DNA of 64,000 bases from Pseudorhodoplanes sinuspersici (GTDB lineage Bacteria; Pseudomonadota; Alphaproteobacteria; Rhizobiales; Xanthobacteraceae): NCBI RefSeq assembly GCF_002119765.1, contig NZ_CP021112.1:1606501-1670500 (forward strand). The letters run 5' to 3'. This document shows positions 36,069 through 45,928 of the stretch, piece by piece (the stretch's first letter is position 1; the number at the start of each line of letters is the position of its first letter). Under the pieces are notes generated by a model, which was not told the origin of the DNA, made no database searches, and saw only the letters and a program-made list of their open reading frames with translations. A program made the position numbers and the translations under genes.

Positions 36069-37658
36069 TCAAGTGGTCTCATCGCCTAAAGACTTCACCA
36101 GATCCGCCTTCTTGATTTTCCGCGTCGGTGTCAGCGGCATTTCGGCGATGATCTCCAGCCGCTCGGGCCATTTGGTTTTGCCGATCTCGTGTTTGGTCAT
36201 CCATTCGCGAATGTCATCAAGTGATAAAGTCGCGCCAGGTTTCAACACGGCAAAGCAGCAGGCGCGTTCGCCCATGATCGGATCGGGCAATGGCGCGATC
36301 GCGCATTGCAGCACCGATGGATGCTGGTCGATCAGCGCTTCGATATCGGCCGGGTTGAATTTGACGCCGCCTCGGTTGATCACCTCTTTCAGCCGTCCGG
36401 TGATGCGGATATTTCCCTCCGCATCCATGCGCGCGAGATCGCCGGTGCGAAACCATCCATCGCTGGTGAAAGCGCTCGAGGTCGCTTCGTCATTGGCCAG
36501 ATAACCGTCGAACACCGAACAGCCGCGCACTTGCAACTCGCCCTCTTCGCCCGCCGGCAATGGCGCGTCATCCAGCCACACGCGCATTTGCGTTTCCGGG
36601 CTGGCGCGCCCTGCGGTCGTCATGCGCACATCGAGCGGATCGTTTGGCCGATGATAGGCGCCGGCCTGCATCTCGCTCATGCCCCAGAGCTGCACGACCT
36701 TGCCGTCCGGCATCATCGCCTGAATGGTTTGCGCCAGCTCCGGCGGACAGGCGCTGCCGGAAATCTGCAGGAATCGCAGCGAACGCAATCGCTCTTCATT
36801 CAGCAAGCCCGCTTGCAGACAGGCCGTCATATGCGCCGGCGCGGTGAAGAGCTGTGTTGGCCGGAACGTGTCGATGGCCTCGGCCAAGGCCGGCGGCGAG
36901 AACACCGGCAGCAATGCGATCGTCGCGCCGGCGGCCAATGCGAGATTGGTCGAGAACAGGCCATAGAGATGCGTGAACGGCGCAGCCGACAACAGAATCG
37001 ATGAAGAGTCGATCTCAAGCTCACGCGCGCTCAAACGGGCATTGGCGAGAAACTTGCGATACGGTGTCGGCACGCCCTTCGGTGCGGACACGGTGCCCGA
37101 CGTATAAAGCAGCACGAAATCGTCCGAACTCTTCGGCCGTTCATCGAGCGTCGCGACATCTGGTTTCGCATCGAAAGGCAATGCGCCATCGGGCGGCGTG
37201 TTGCCGACCGCAAGCACATGCTTGAGCTGCGGCAATCGCGCCTGCATCGCAAGGATGGCTTCGGCGGGCTGGAAGTCCTTGCCGTTCGCCATGCAGACCA
37301 CGGCCTTGGCGCCGCTGTGGTTCAACAGGAATTCGATCTCGGCGCCGCGATACGGCATATGCAGCGTTTGCAGGATGGCGCCGGCATAACCGGTCGCGAG
37401 ATAGGTCAGGATGAATTCCGCGCAATTGGGAAGCTGCACCGCGACAACATCGCCGCGCCCGATGCCAAGCGATCGCAGCCGCGCCACCAGCGCCAATGCG
37501 CGTGCATGCAGGTCGGCGTAGGTGAAGGATACACCCGGTCCTCGCACGGCAACATGCTGCGGCGCCTGCGCGACATGTTGCTCCATCCAGTCGCGCAATG
37601 TTTCATCGCGCCAGAACTCGGCGAAAGGATGAACATCGCTCTTTGCGTCGATGCTCAC
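36069..37658 (-). CDS. Class I adenylate-forming acyl-CoA synthetase
   Basis: A 529-residue acyl-CoA ligase. The P-loop is FVLLYTSGTVSAPKGVPTPY, then VVQLWGMSEMQAGAY, GWFRTGDLARMDAEGNIRITGRLKEVINRGGVKFNP (A7-A8 hinge) and the C-terminal Lys in TPTRKIKKADLV. It activates a carboxylic acid as the AMP ester and transfers it to CoA; chain length or type is unknown. Its ATG overlaps the stop of the GST gene by four bases, so the two are translated together. Confidence 0.88.
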   Translation of the reverse strand: MSIDAKSDVHPFAEFWRDETLRDWMEQHVAQAPQHVAVRGPGVSFTYADLHARALALVARLRSLGIGRGDVVAVQLPNCAEFILTYLATGYAGAILQTLHMPYRGAEIEFLLNHSGAKAVVCMANGKDFQPAEAILAMQARLPQLKHVLAVGNTPPDGALPFDAKPDVATLDERPKSSDDFVLLYTSGTVSAPKGVPTPYRKFLANARLSARELEIDSSSILLSAAPFTHLYGLFSTNLALAAGATIALLPVFSPPALAEAIDTFRPTQLFTAPAHMTACLQAGLLNEERLRSLRFLQISGSACPPELAQTIQAMMPDGKVVQLWGMSEMQAGAYHRPNDPLDVRMTTAGRASPETQMRVWLDDAPLPAGEEGELQVRGCSVFDGYLANDEATSSAFTSDGWFRTGDLARMDAEGNIRITGRLKEVINRGGVKFNPADIEALIDQHPSVLQCAIAPLPDPIMGERACCFAVLKPGATLSLDDIREWMTKHEIGKTKWPERLEIIAEMPLTPTRKIKKADLVKSLGDETT

Positions 37659-38368
37659 GACGCCTTCTCCATGGCGGCAGAGCGTGCGCGCTCCTGCCGC
37701 GCCAGTCCGCCGAACAGATCGAGCATGCGCTCACGCCAGGCCGCGACAAGGTCGTCCTCTTTCAGCAATTCAAATGTGCTGACAACGCGCGCCCATTGAA
37801 ACACGCTGAACAGAATGTAATCGGCATAGGCCGGCTCAGGTCCGCAGAGATAGGTCTGACTGCGCAGTGTTGCGCGAAACGGATCAAGCGCGCGGCGGAA
37901 TTCGGCAACATCGGTCTCGCGTTGCGCGGCCATCTCTTCAAGGCTTTTGCGGAACGCTTTCTCCATCGTGGTGCGCATATGCACGGCGTCGCCTTCATCG
38001 ACGATGCCGAGCACATCGCGCATCAGCATCGATGCCGCCTTCGGCACCAATTGCCGGTCGACGAAAGTATTCACAAAGCGCGTCAGGCCGTGACCGATCG
38101 GGCCGCCAAACAACGACGGCCCCTCGGGATAAGTCTGTTCGAGATAGTCGGCGATGGCCCAGGAATCCGGAACGACGTGATCGCCGGCTTTCAGGATCGG
38201 CACCTTGTTCTGATTGCTGAACGCGATCGCTGCCTTGTCGCTGACGCGCACGGGGATCGTGTCGAAGTTCAGTCCTTTATGCGCCAGTGCCATTCGCGTG
38301 CGCCAGGAAAACTGGCTGTAGCGCACATCATCGATGCCGCCGAGTTCGTACAATTGCAACGCCGGCAT
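37655..38368 (-). CDS. Glutathione S-transferase family protein
   Basis: A 237-residue GST. The thioredoxin-like half starts LQLYELGGIDDVRYSQFSWRTRMAL and has the cis-Pro region NQNKVPILKAGDHVVPDSWAIADYLE; the helical half follows. It is upstream of and coupled to the acyl-CoA ligase gene. The ATG at 38368 is used; a TTG 15 bases upstream with a better-spaced GGGA is possible. Glutathione use and substrate cannot be confirmed from the sequence; some family members act as beta-etherases or isomerases. Confidence 0.85.
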   Translation of the reverse strand: MPALQLYELGGIDDVRYSQFSWRTRMALAHKGLNFDTIPVRVSDKAAIAFSNQNKVPILKAGDHVVPDSWAIADYLEQTYPEGPSLFGGPIGHGLTRFVNTFVDRQLVPKAASMLMRDVLGIVDEGDAVHMRTTMEKAFRKSLEEMAAQRETDVAEFRRALDPFRATLRSQTYLCGPEPAYADYILFSVFQWARVVSTFELLKEDDLVAAWRERMLDLFGGLARQERARSAAMEKAS

Positions 38369-38440
38369 GTTCAGTCGGTCCAATTGGATTTCCCTTTTTA
38401 TATGATCAATTCGAAGGATGGATTGGGTCAATCTAAATCC

Positions 38441-38580
38441 GTCATCCTGAGGTGCGAGCCAACGGGTCCGCGCGAAGCGCGGCCCGATGACAGGCTCCGC
38501 GAGCCTCGAAGGATGAACGGGCACAGTCGGGCCGCCGCCCTTCGAGGCTGCCGCTTCGCAACGGTACCTCAGGGTGACGG
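38441..38580. repeat. CCGTCATCCTGAGG hairpin repeat carrying an inserted module
   Basis: The outer sequence is GTCATCCTGAGGTGCGAG ... GAGCCTCGAAGGATGAACGG ... ACCTCAGGGTGACGG, as at 31502-31607. Between GTGCGAG and GCGAGCC lies about 41 extra bases (38458-38498) that are the reverse complement of the module in the 30053-30094 repeat: GGAGCCTGTCATCGGGC. Confidence 0.85.
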
Positions 38581-38588
38581 ATAACTCA

Positions 38589-40712
38589 TCACTGCACCCC
38601 ACGCGCGGTATCGTAAGCCGTCGCAATCTGTGAGGGGTCGGTGACCGGCAGGGAACATGTCTCCCCCACGCAGATGAAAGCCGCCGGGACCGACACGGCC
38701 TTGATCTTCTCCTGCGCGGGATGCGCCGCCGGCAGCGCATCGGCAGACGGCGCCCTGACGACGGCCCGGTTGAGATGGGGCAAGGAAAGCGCGGCATCGA
38801 GGAGGGCGTCGCTCCCCTCCCCGGTCACGACGATCTCGGCGAGGTTCAGCCGCATGTCGATGGCGTTCAGCAACGCGACATGCATGAACAGGTTGCCGCC
38901 GCCCAGCGCCAGCACACCCTCGATCAGCTTGTCGGCCTTTTCCCGGAAGGTGTGATCGCCGGTAAAGGCCGCCAGCCGGATCAGGTTCTGCGCGGCGATC
39001 GCGTTCGGGTTCGGCGTCGCGTCATCGGCGGTGGACGCCGGCCGCACCACGAGGCCCTCCGCGTCGTCGGCGGTCAGGAAATAGGTGCCGGTTTCGGCAT
39101 TGAAGTAGTGCTGGTCGAGTGCCGCCTGCCAGGTCAGTGCCGTGTCGAGAGTGTCGCGCTTCCCCGTGGCTTCGTGCAGCGACAGCGCTGCCCGGATCAT
39201 CATGGTGAAGTCGGAGGCGAGACCCGGAAACAGCAGTCGGTTCTCACGCCAGGAATGGCCCAGGCGATCACCTCTGCTCATGTTGAGCCGCACAAATTCG
39301 AAGGCCCGGCCCGCCATTGAGATCCAGTCGGGCTGCTGCATCGCGAGGCCCGCATGGACCAGCGCAGCGATCATCAGCCCGTTCCAATCCGCCAGCACCT
39401 TGTCATCAAGACCCGGCCGAATTCGGCGTTCCCTGATTTTGTGCAGTGCAGCACGATTTGCTGCAAGAATATTTTCCTGATTTAGGCTTTTTGTGCGGTC
39501 TATGTTGCGCGGTAAGTCTTTGAGTCGATTGAGGATGTTGTGGCCTTCGAAGTTGCCCTCGGAGGTCACGTCGTAATGCTGCGCAAAAACGGCTGCAGCA
39601 TCTGTGCCCAGGGCGCTTTCGATCTCCGCCAGCGACCAGACGTAGAACTTTCCTTCCTCACCTTCCGAGTCGGCGTCGAGCGAGGAGTAGAAGGCGCCTT
39701 CGCCGCTGGTCATCTCCCGGGTCAGCCAGCCGACCGTTTCCTGCGCCCGCTCGCGATAGAGCTCGTCGCCGGTTCGTTGCCAAGAAATTGCAAGCAAATC
39801 AAGCAGTTGGGCATTGTCATACAGCATCTTTTCGAAATGCGGCACCAGCCATTTGTCGTCCACGGAGTAGCGCGAATAGCCACCGCCGAGGTGGTCGTAG
39901 ATTCCGCCTTCGCCGATATGGGTCAGCGTCAGCTCGACAATTTTGAAAAATTTCTCCGCGGAAGAGCCCTCGGCGGCCGCACCACCGTTATGCTGCGATG
40001 CAGCATTCCGGCCTTCCTGCCGCAATCCGCTCCGCCAGAGGAATTCGAACATGCTGCATTGCGGAAATTTTGGCGCCCCGCGCAAGCCGCCGTTCACGGG
40101 GTCCATGGCGCTGCCGAGCTGCAGGCCGACCTGGTCCAGCTCCTGCCGGCCGATCGTGACGCGCTGCGGATGGCGTGCGACCTCTGACAGTCGCGCCATC
40201 AAGGCGTTGCGGTTCTGCTCGATCTTGCCGGGCTCTTCCCGAAACAGGCGCGAGACCTCGCGCATGATGTTCACGAAGGCCGGCCGTCCGTAGCGCGCAT
40301 CCTTCGGAAAATAAGTGCCGCCCCAGAACGGCTCGCCCTCCGGCGTCAGGAACATCGTCAGCGGCCAACCGCCCTGCTCGCCCAGATGATGCAGCGCCTG
40401 CATGTAGATTTGGTCGATATCCGGCCGCTCCTCGCGATCGACTTTGATGTTGACGAACAGCTCGTTCATCACCTTCGCCGTGCCGTCGTCCTCGAAGCTT
40501 TCATGCGCCATCACGTGGCACCAGTGACAGGCCGCGTAGCCGACCGAGAGCAGGATCGGCTTGTTGTTCGCCTTGGCTTCTGCAAGCGCAGCCGGACCCC
40601 ACGGCCACCAATCCACCGGGTTGTGCTTGTGCTGCAGCAGATAAGGCGAGGTTTCGCGGGCCAGCCGGTTTTCGTGCGTCCGGTTGTGGTGGCTGGGTGC
40701 GTGATCGGCCAT
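38589..40712 (-). CDS. DUF255/thioredoxin-domain protein, YyaL/SPATA20 family
   Basis: A 707-residue protein with an N-terminal thioredoxin-like DUF255 domain ([22 protein letters not shown], then [17 protein letters not shown] with a CHWC motif) and a long (alpha/alpha)6 barrel resembling glycosidases and N-acylglucosamine epimerases ([31 protein letters not shown]). The family is widespread but poorly understood, with no settled reaction. The ATG at 40712 fits the family start ([10 protein letters not shown]). It is transcribed alone, convergent with none and divergent from the TauE/SafE gene. Confidence 0.87.
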   Translation of the reverse strand: MADHAPSHHNRTHENRLARETSPYLLQHKHNPVDWWPWGPAALAEAKANNKPILLSVGYAACHWCHVMAHESFEDDGTAKVMNELFVNIKVDREERPDIDQIYMQALHHLGEQGGWPLTMFLTPEGEPFWGGTYFPKDARYGRPAFVNIMREVSRLFREEPGKIEQNRNALMARLSEVARHPQRVTIGRQELDQVGLQLGSAMDPVNGGLRGAPKFPQCSMFEFLWRSGLRQEGRNAASQHNGGAAAEGSSAEKFFKIVELTLTHIGEGGIYDHLGGGYSRYSVDDKWLVPHFEKMLYDNAQLLDLLAISWQRTGDELYRERAQETVGWLTREMTSGEGAFYSSLDADSEGEEGKFYVWSLAEIESALGTDAAAVFAQHYDVTSEGNFEGHNILNRLKDLPRNIDRTKSLNQENILAANRAALHKIRERRIRPGLDDKVLADWNGLMIAALVHAGLAMQQPDWISMAGRAFEFVRLNMSRGDRLGHSWRENRLLFPGLASDFTMMIRAALSLHEATGKRDTLDTALTWQAALDQHYFNAETGTYFLTADDAEGLVVRPASTADDATPNPNAIAAQNLIRLAAFTGDHTFREKADKLIEGVLALGGGNLFMHVALLNAIDMRLNLAEIVVTGEGSDALLDAALSLPHLNRAVVRAPSADALPAAHPAQEKIKAVSVPAAFICVGETCSLPVTDPSQIATAYDTARGVQ

Positions 40713-40900
40713 GGTCTTTTCGCTCGCTGAAAGGAGCATGATCCGGATTGTTCCGGACAGATCACACTCGGAGAAAGGTACGGCTTAAACGATAACGCAG
40801 CATCGGACCGAATGGCAGCATTACGCCATTCGGAAGTGCCGAAGGCTGCCTTCGTTCATTACAGATTGCGGCTCTCAACCGACTTGCCTCATTTGCGCGC

Positions 40901-41644
40901 ATGGATGGATCCGGGTTCACAATCGCCCTTGTCGTTGGCGCCTATCTGCTCGCCGGCCTGGTGAAGGGCGTCATGGGCATGGGGCTGCCGCAGGTATCGC
41001 TCGGCATTCTGGCTTCGGTGATGGCGCCGGCTCAGGCGGCAGCGATTCTGATCGCGCCATCCTTCGCCACCAATATCTGGCAGATGGTGACGGGTCCCTA
41101 CCTGCTCGCTCTGACCAGACGCCTCGGCGGAATGTTGATCGGCTTGTTTGTCGGTGCGTGGCTGGGCGCGGGCATTCTGACCGGTGCGAATGCAAAACCC
41201 GCGGCTTTGGGGCTTGGTCTTGTCCTCGTTCTTTATGCACTGATGGGTCTTGCGAAGATCAAGTTCACCGTCTCGCGAAGATCCGAGATCTGGCTTGGTC
41301 CGATAGTGGGCTTGGCCACGGGCTACATCATGGCGGCGACCGGCGTGTTCGTTATGCCGGCGCTGGCTTACCTGCAGGCGATCGGTCTCGAGAAGGAAGA
41401 GCTGGTCCAGGCCTTGGGTCTGCACTTCACGCTGTCGACGGTCGCGCTCACCTTTGTGCTGTGGGGTGGCGGCGCCTTCGACACCTCGCTGGGCCTGTTG
41501 TCGCTGTTCGCGATCGCGCCAGCCTTGATCGGAATGTATATCGGCCAGCACATTCGCCGACGCATCAGTGTCGAAACCTTCCGGCTGTGCTTCTTCGGCG
41601 GCATTCTGTTGATCGGATTGCAGCTCGCCTGGCGGAATATCTAG
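40901..41644 (+). CDS. TauE/SafE-family membrane permease
   Basis: A 247-residue integral membrane protein with about eight helices in two halves. The repeated glycine-rich motif appears at LVKGVMGMGLPQVSLGIL and GLATGYIMAATGVFVMPALAYL. Members export sulphite, sulphoacetate or related anions. No sulphur genes are nearby, so the substrate is open. The TAG stop at 41642-41644 coincides with the start of a dispersed repeat. Confidence 0.87.
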   Translation: MDGSGFTIALVVGAYLLAGLVKGVMGMGLPQVSLGILASVMAPAQAAAILIAPSFATNIWQMVTGPYLLALTRRLGGMLIGLFVGAWLGAGILTGANAKPAALGLGLVLVLYALMGLAKIKFTVSRRSEIWLGPIVGLATGYIMAATGVFVMPALAYLQAIGLEKEELVQALGLHFTLSTVALTFVLWGGGAFDTSLGLLSLFAIAPALIGMYIGQHIRRRISVETFRLCFFGGILLIGLQLAWRNI

Positions 41645-41740
41645 AGCATTTTCGAGCGAAGCGGGCACCCGGGCCTTCGCCGATCATAGCCGGCCCCTTC
41701 CGGGCGACGGCCGGTTCGCGTGAAGCAACCGCGTCGAAAC
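41642..41740. repeat. TAGAGC-TTTTCGAGCG repeat with an inserted segment, at a stop codon
   Basis: TAGAGCATTTTCGAGCGAAG, GGGCACC, then an insert of about 41 bases (CGGGCCTTCGCCGATC ... CCTTCCGGGCGACGG), then CCGGTTCGCGTGAAG and CGCGTCGAAACAAG. The two other copies are uninterrupted at this point (CACCGGTTCGCG and TACCGGTTCGCG). Confidence 0.8.
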
Positions 41741-41826
41741 AAGTGCCGCGGCCCCGTTAAGGGTTCGAACGGCCGGTGCATCGCAGCCTCTTTACGGGCT
41801 AGCCGGAACGGCGTTGATGTTTCCGC

Positions 41827-43200
41827 ATGACCGTTCCTGCACGTGAAACAATCTACGCACTGTCCTCCGGCAGCCTTCCGGCCGCCATTGGCGTGGTCCG
41901 CATTTCCGGGCCGCAGGCCAAAGCCGCGCTCCTGGCGATGATCGGCCGGGTGCCGGCGCCGCGCCAGGCGGCATTCGCGACCGTTCGCGATCCGCAATCG
42001 GGCGGCGCCATCGACCAGGCGCTGGTGCTGTTTTTCGAAGGGCCAAACAGCGAGACCGGGGAGGACGTGGCCGAATTTCAGCTCCATGGCGGGCGGGCGG
42101 TGGTGGCCGCGACCTTCAACGCGCTGTCGAAGCTTGAAGGGATGAGGATGGCGGAGGCGGGCGAATTCACCCGTCGGGCCTTCGAAAACGGCAAGCTGGA
42201 CCTGACTGCCATCGAAGGACTGGCCGATCTCATCTATGCCGACACCGAATCCCAGCGGAAACAGGCGATCCGGCAATTGCAGGGATTGCTGGGAAACCGG
42301 GCCGAGGCCTGGCGCCGCCGTCTGATCGAGGCTTTGGCGCTGGTCGAGGCTGGGATCGACTTTTCCGACGAGGCGGATGTCGCCGCCGACGTCACCAGCC
42401 GCTCATTGGAGGCCGTTCGTGCGCTGCAGCAGGAGATTGCTGCGGTCCTGGCCGAGGGGCGCCGGGGTGAGCGGATGCGGGAAGGGCTGGTCGTGGCGAT
42501 CGCCGGACCCCCGAATGCCGGCAAATCGACCCTTTTGAACAAGATCGCCCGCCGGGATGTGGCGATTGTGTCGCCATACGCCGGAACCACCCGGGATGTG
42601 ATCGAGGTGCATCTCGATCTGGAAGGGTTTCCCGTGACGTTGCTTGATACGGCCGGTATCCGCGAGGCGACCGATCCGGTTGAGCAGGAAGGGGTCGCGC
42701 GGGCCCGGGCCCGGGCGGCGGAGGCGGATCTGGTTTTATGGTTAATGGAGAATGAAGGTGCGAATCCGGTTTCAAGGCCGGATTCGCCGGAAACCTGGAC
42801 GGTCCGGACGAAAATCGATCTCGGAAGCGACCAAAGCGCAGGATATCGGGCTGAGGAGTACGCTGGCGGATCCTCCAGGCCCGAGCAACGGCACTTCTAC
42901 GAGCTTTCCGCGGTGTCCGGGGAGGGGGTGGATCGCCTCCTCACCGACCTGACCGCCTATGCCCGGAACACCCTGGAATCGCGGGAACCAGCCCTGATTA
43001 CGCGGGAAAGGCAGCGGAATCTGCTGGAAATGACCGAAAAAGCCCTCAAACGCGGAATTTTACGGGGCGAAGAGGGCCAGGAAGACCTTTTTGCCGAGGA
43101 ATTACGACTGGCCAGTCAGTCATTGGGGCGGATTACGGGACGTGTGGACGTCGAAGACATCCTGGACGTGATTTTTCGTGACTTCTGCATTGGTAAATAG
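41827..43200 (+). CDS. mnmE: tRNA modification GTPase MnmE (TrmE)
   Basis: A 457-residue GTPase that with MnmG adds the cmnm5 group to U34 of several tRNAs. The N-terminal folate-binding part begins [22 protein letters not shown]; the G domain has GPPNAGKS (227-234) and DTAGIRE; the protein ends DFCIGK with the invariant catalytic Cys. It is the first gene of the mnmE-mnmG-rsmG-parA-parB series that lies near the origin in many bacteria. A parS-like site overlaps its first codons. Confidence 0.98.
   Translation: MTVPARETIYALSSGSLPAAIGVVRISGPQAKAALLAMIGRVPAPRQAAFATVRDPQSGGAIDQALVLFFEGPNSETGEDVAEFQLHGGRAVVAATFNALSKLEGMRMAEAGEFTRRAFENGKLDLTAIEGLADLIYADTESQRKQAIRQLQGLLGNRAEAWRRRLIEALALVEAGIDFSDEADVAADVTSRSLEAVRALQQEIAAVLAEGRRGERMREGLVVAIAGPPNAGKSTLLNKIARRDVAIVSPYAGTTRDVIEVHLDLEGFPVTLLDTAGIREATDPVEQEGVARARARAAEADLVLWLMENEGANPVSRPDSPETWTVRTKIDLGSDQSAGYRAEEYAGGSSRPEQRHFYELSAVSGEGVDRLLTDLTAYARNTLESREPALITRERQRNLLEMTEKALKRGILRGEEGQEDLFAEELRLASQSLGRITGRVDVEDILDVIFRDFCIGK
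41835..41850. promoter_or_regulatory. parS-like site within the 5' end of mnmE
   Basis: TCCTGCACGTGAAACA matches the consensus TGTTTCACGTGAAACA at 13 of 16 positions, with the right half perfect. It is the weakest of the four candidates. Confidence 0.5.
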
Positions 43201-43258
43201 GCCGTTTACCTTTTCTGATTCGACTCCAGAGTCTTCGTTCAAGAGTTTGAGACTCCTG

Positions 43259-43274
43259 CGTTTCACGTGAAACG
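43259..43274. promoter_or_regulatory. parS site between mnmE and mnmG
   Basis: CGTTTCACGTGAAACG is a perfect palindrome with 14 of 16 matches to TGTTTCACGTGAAACA. It lies 2.7 kb upstream of parA and is the best ParB-binding candidate in the window. Confidence 0.88.
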
Positions 43275-43334
43275 GCGCTAGAGGATTCCAATTCTTTTGA
43301 CGCTATCCCCACGCTCAACTACATACCGCGCATC

Positions 43335-45203
43335 ATGGATCAGCGTTTTGATGTCATCGTGATCGGTGGCGGGCACGCCGGCTGCGAAGCCGCAGCGGCC
43401 GCCGCGCGCATTGGGGCCATCACCGCGCTGGTTACGCATCGGTTTTCAACCATCGGCGCGATGTCCTGTAACCCGGCCATCGGTGGCCTTGGGAAGGGCC
43501 ATCTGGTCCGGGAAATCGATGCCCTGGACGGTCTGATGGGCCGCGTCGCCGACCAGGGCGGCATCCAGTTCCGGGTTCTGAACCGCCGCAAGGGGCCGGC
43601 CGTCCGCGGGCCTCGCGCTCAGGCGGATAGGAAGCTCTATGCCGCGGCCATGCAGCGGGCGATCCTGGAAACGGCCAATCTCACGGTCGTTGAGGCCGAA
43701 GCCGACGATCTGATCGAGCAGGACGGCCGGATCGCCGGTCTTCGTCTGGCTGATGGCCGCATTCTGCAGGCGGGGGCGGTGGTCCTGACCACCGGAACCT
43801 TCCTGCGTGGCCTGATCCATATCGGCGAGCAGAAAATCCCGGCGGGCCGGGTCGGGGAGGCGCCGGCGATGGGGCTGTCCAAGGCCTTGGAGCGGATCGG
43901 CTTTGCCCTCGGCCGGCTAAAGACCGGCACGCCGCCGCGCCTGGATGGCCGGACCATCGATTGGGCCTCGCTGGACATGCAGCCGGGCGACGAGCCGCCG
44001 GAGCCATTCTCGACCCTGACGACGCGGATCGGGAACCCGCAAATCCAGTGCGGGATCACCCGGACGGCCGAAGCCACGCATGCGATGATCCGGGCGAACG
44101 TCCATCGGTCGCCGATGTATTCCGGCCAGATCGAGAGCCGAGGACCGCGCTATTGCCCGTCGATCGAGGACAAGATCGTCCGATTCGGCGAGCGGGACGG
44201 CCACCAGATCTTCCTCGAGCCGGAAGGCCTCGACGACCACACCGTCTATCCGAACGGCATTTCGACCTCTCTCCCGGAGGAGGTCCAGCACGCCGTCGTG
44301 ACCTCGATCCCGGGCCTGGAAAAGGCGCGGTTCATCCGCCCCGGCTACGCCATCGAATACGATCATGTCGATCCGCGCGAGCTCCAGCCGACGCTGGAAA
44401 CCAAGCGAATTCAAGGGCTTTTCCTGGCCGGGCAGATCAACGGCACGACTGGTTACGAGGAGGCGGCGGCCCAAGGGTTGCTGGCCGGTCTCAACGCCGC
44501 GGCACGGGCAGGGGGCGGGGACGCAATCGTCTTCGACCGTGCCGAGGCCTATATCGGCGTGATGGTCGACGACCTTGTTTCACGTGGAATCACAGAGCCC
44601 TATCGCATGTTCACGTCGCGGGCCGAGTACCGGCTGGCGCTGCGGGCGGACAATGCCGACCAGCGTCTGACCGGGAAGGGCATCGCCCTTGGTTGCGTCG
44701 GCGCCGTGCGTCGTGAAGCTTTCGAAGCCAAGGCCAAGGCGCTAGCGGATGCGCGCGACTTCGCCCGGTCGGTCTCGGTCTCGCCGACCGAGGCGGCCCG
44801 CCACGGCCTCACACTCAAGAAGGACGGACATCGCCGCACCGCGTTCGAGCTGCTGTCCTATCCGGACATGGCCATCGCCGAACTCGCGAAAATCTGGCCG
44901 GAGCTCGGAACCCTCGCGCCGGCCGTGGCCGAGCAGCTCGAGATTGACGCCAAGTACGACGTCTACTTGAACCGGCAGGCGGCCGATATTGCCTCGTATC
45001 GGAAAGACGAGGCGCTCGGTCTGCCCGATGATCTGGATTATGCGGCCATTCCCGGTCTGTCGAACGAAGTCCGTCACAAGCTGACGACCCATCGTCCGCG
45101 GACCATCGGTCATGCCGGCCGGCTGGAAGGTGTGACCCCGGCGGCGCTGACGCTTCTGGTCGCCTATCTCCGGCGCGGGGCCTTGCGTTCCGCGGCCCAG
45201 TGA
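43335..45203 (+). CDS. mnmG: tRNA uridine-5-carboxymethylaminomethyl modification enzyme MnmG (GidA)
   Basis: A 622-residue FAD protein, partner of MnmE. The dinucleotide-binding [18 protein letters not shown] is at residues 11-28; [34 protein letters not shown] and [20 protein letters not shown] are family signatures. The gene contains a parS-like site at 44576. Its stop overlaps the rsmG start (TGATG). Confidence 0.98.
   Translation: MDQRFDVIVIGGGHAGCEAAAAAARIGAITALVTHRFSTIGAMSCNPAIGGLGKGHLVREIDALDGLMGRVADQGGIQFRVLNRRKGPAVRGPRAQADRKLYAAAMQRAILETANLTVVEAEADDLIEQDGRIAGLRLADGRILQAGAVVLTTGTFLRGLIHIGEQKIPAGRVGEAPAMGLSKALERIGFALGRLKTGTPPRLDGRTIDWASLDMQPGDEPPEPFSTLTTRIGNPQIQCGITRTAEATHAMIRANVHRSPMYSGQIESRGPRYCPSIEDKIVRFGERDGHQIFLEPEGLDDHTVYPNGISTSLPEEVQHAVVTSIPGLEKARFIRPGYAIEYDHVDPRELQPTLETKRIQGLFLAGQINGTTGYEEAAAQGLLAGLNAAARAGGGDAIVFDRAEAYIGVMVDDLVSRGITEPYRMFTSRAEYRLALRADNADQRLTGKGIALGCVGAVRREAFEAKAKALADARDFARSVSVSPTEAARHGLTLKKDGHRRTAFELLSYPDMAIAELAKIWPELGTLAPAVAEQLEIDAKYDVYLNRQAADIASYRKDEALGLPDDLDYAAIPGLSNEVRHKLTTHRPRTIGHAGRLEGVTPAALTLLVAYLRRGALRSAAQ
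44576..44591. promoter_or_regulatory. parS-like site inside mnmG
   Basis: TGTTTCACGTGGAATC matches the consensus at 13 of 16 positions, with the left half perfect. ParB sites inside this gene are common in related bacteria. Confidence 0.65.
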
Positions 45204-45901
45204 TGGCCAAGGCCAAGCACCAAAAGACCTCTCGTGATCTTGAAGCCAGTCTGGCCGCCGACCGCACCAAGGTCATCGAATCACTCAACGATTCACGTGA
45301 AATAGCACCTCGTCTGGACCGCTATGTTGCAGCTTTGCTGCAGTGGCAGGCGACCACGAACCTGATCGCGCCATCGACAATCCCGGAACTCTGGAGCCGG
45401 CACATCGCCGATTCGCTGCAGCTTCTGCGGCTCGCGCCGGATGCGACGCGCTGGGTCGACCTCGGCTCCGGCGGCGGTTTTCCCGGCCTCGTCATCGCCT
45501 GTGCTCTCGCCGACAAGCCGAGGGCCGTTGTGCATCTCGTCGAGAGCAACCTGAAGAAGGCCGCCTTCCTGCGAGAAGCGGTGCGGCTGACTGGAGCGTC
45601 AGCCAGGGTCCATGCGGTGCGAATCGAAGACTTTGTGGATGGCTTCAACGAACCCGTGGAGATTGTTACCGCCCGCGCGCTAGCGTCCCTCGATAATCTG
45701 CTGGATAAGGCTTATCCCTTGTTGAAAAGGGGCGCGCAGGCATTGTTCCTCAAGGGACAAGATGTAGAGGGTGAATTGACCGCGGCATCTAAATATTGGA
45801 CGATGGATACAGAGCTGATCCCAAGCATCACCGATGCCGGCGGCCGTATCGTCCGGGTCGTTTCAGCCCAACGCCTCGTTCCGCCACCGTCCGATGGTTG
45901 A
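45203..45901 (+). CDS. rsmG: 16S rRNA (guanine527-N7)-methyltransferase RsmG (GidB)
   Basis: A 232-residue SAM-dependent enzyme methylating G527 of 16S rRNA. The SAM loop is WVDLGSGGGFPGLVIA, followed by LVESNLKKAAFLREA and IVTARALASLDNLL. The ATG at 45203 overlaps the mnmG stop. A GTG one codon upstream is in frame but less likely. Loss of this enzyme gives low-level streptomycin resistance in several bacteria. Confidence 0.95.
   Translation: MAKAKHQKTSRDLEASLAADRTKVIESLNDSREIAPRLDRYVAALLQWQATTNLIAPSTIPELWSRHIADSLQLLRLAPDATRWVDLGSGGGFPGLVIACALADKPRAVVHLVESNLKKAAFLREAVRLTGASARVHAVRIEDFVDGFNEPVEIVTARALASLDNLLDKAYPLLKRGAQALFLKGQDVEGELTAASKYWTMDTELIPSITDAGGRIVRVVSAQRLVPPPSDG
45289..45304. promoter_or_regulatory. 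parS-like site inside rsmG
   Basis: CGATTCACGTGAAATA matches TGTTTCACGTGAAACA at 13 of 16 positions and keeps the whole TTCACGTGAAA core except the outermost bases. It is about 640 bases upstream of parA. Confidence 0.65.
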
Positions 45902-45928
45902 GATTATTTTCCTAGGCAGGGATTTGCC

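Noticed and set aside
41755-41785. tRNA T-loop-like GGTTCGAAC
   Set aside because: No acceptor stem or anticodon arm can be built around it; the same holds for TTCGAATC at the very start of the window, which is inside a coding frame.
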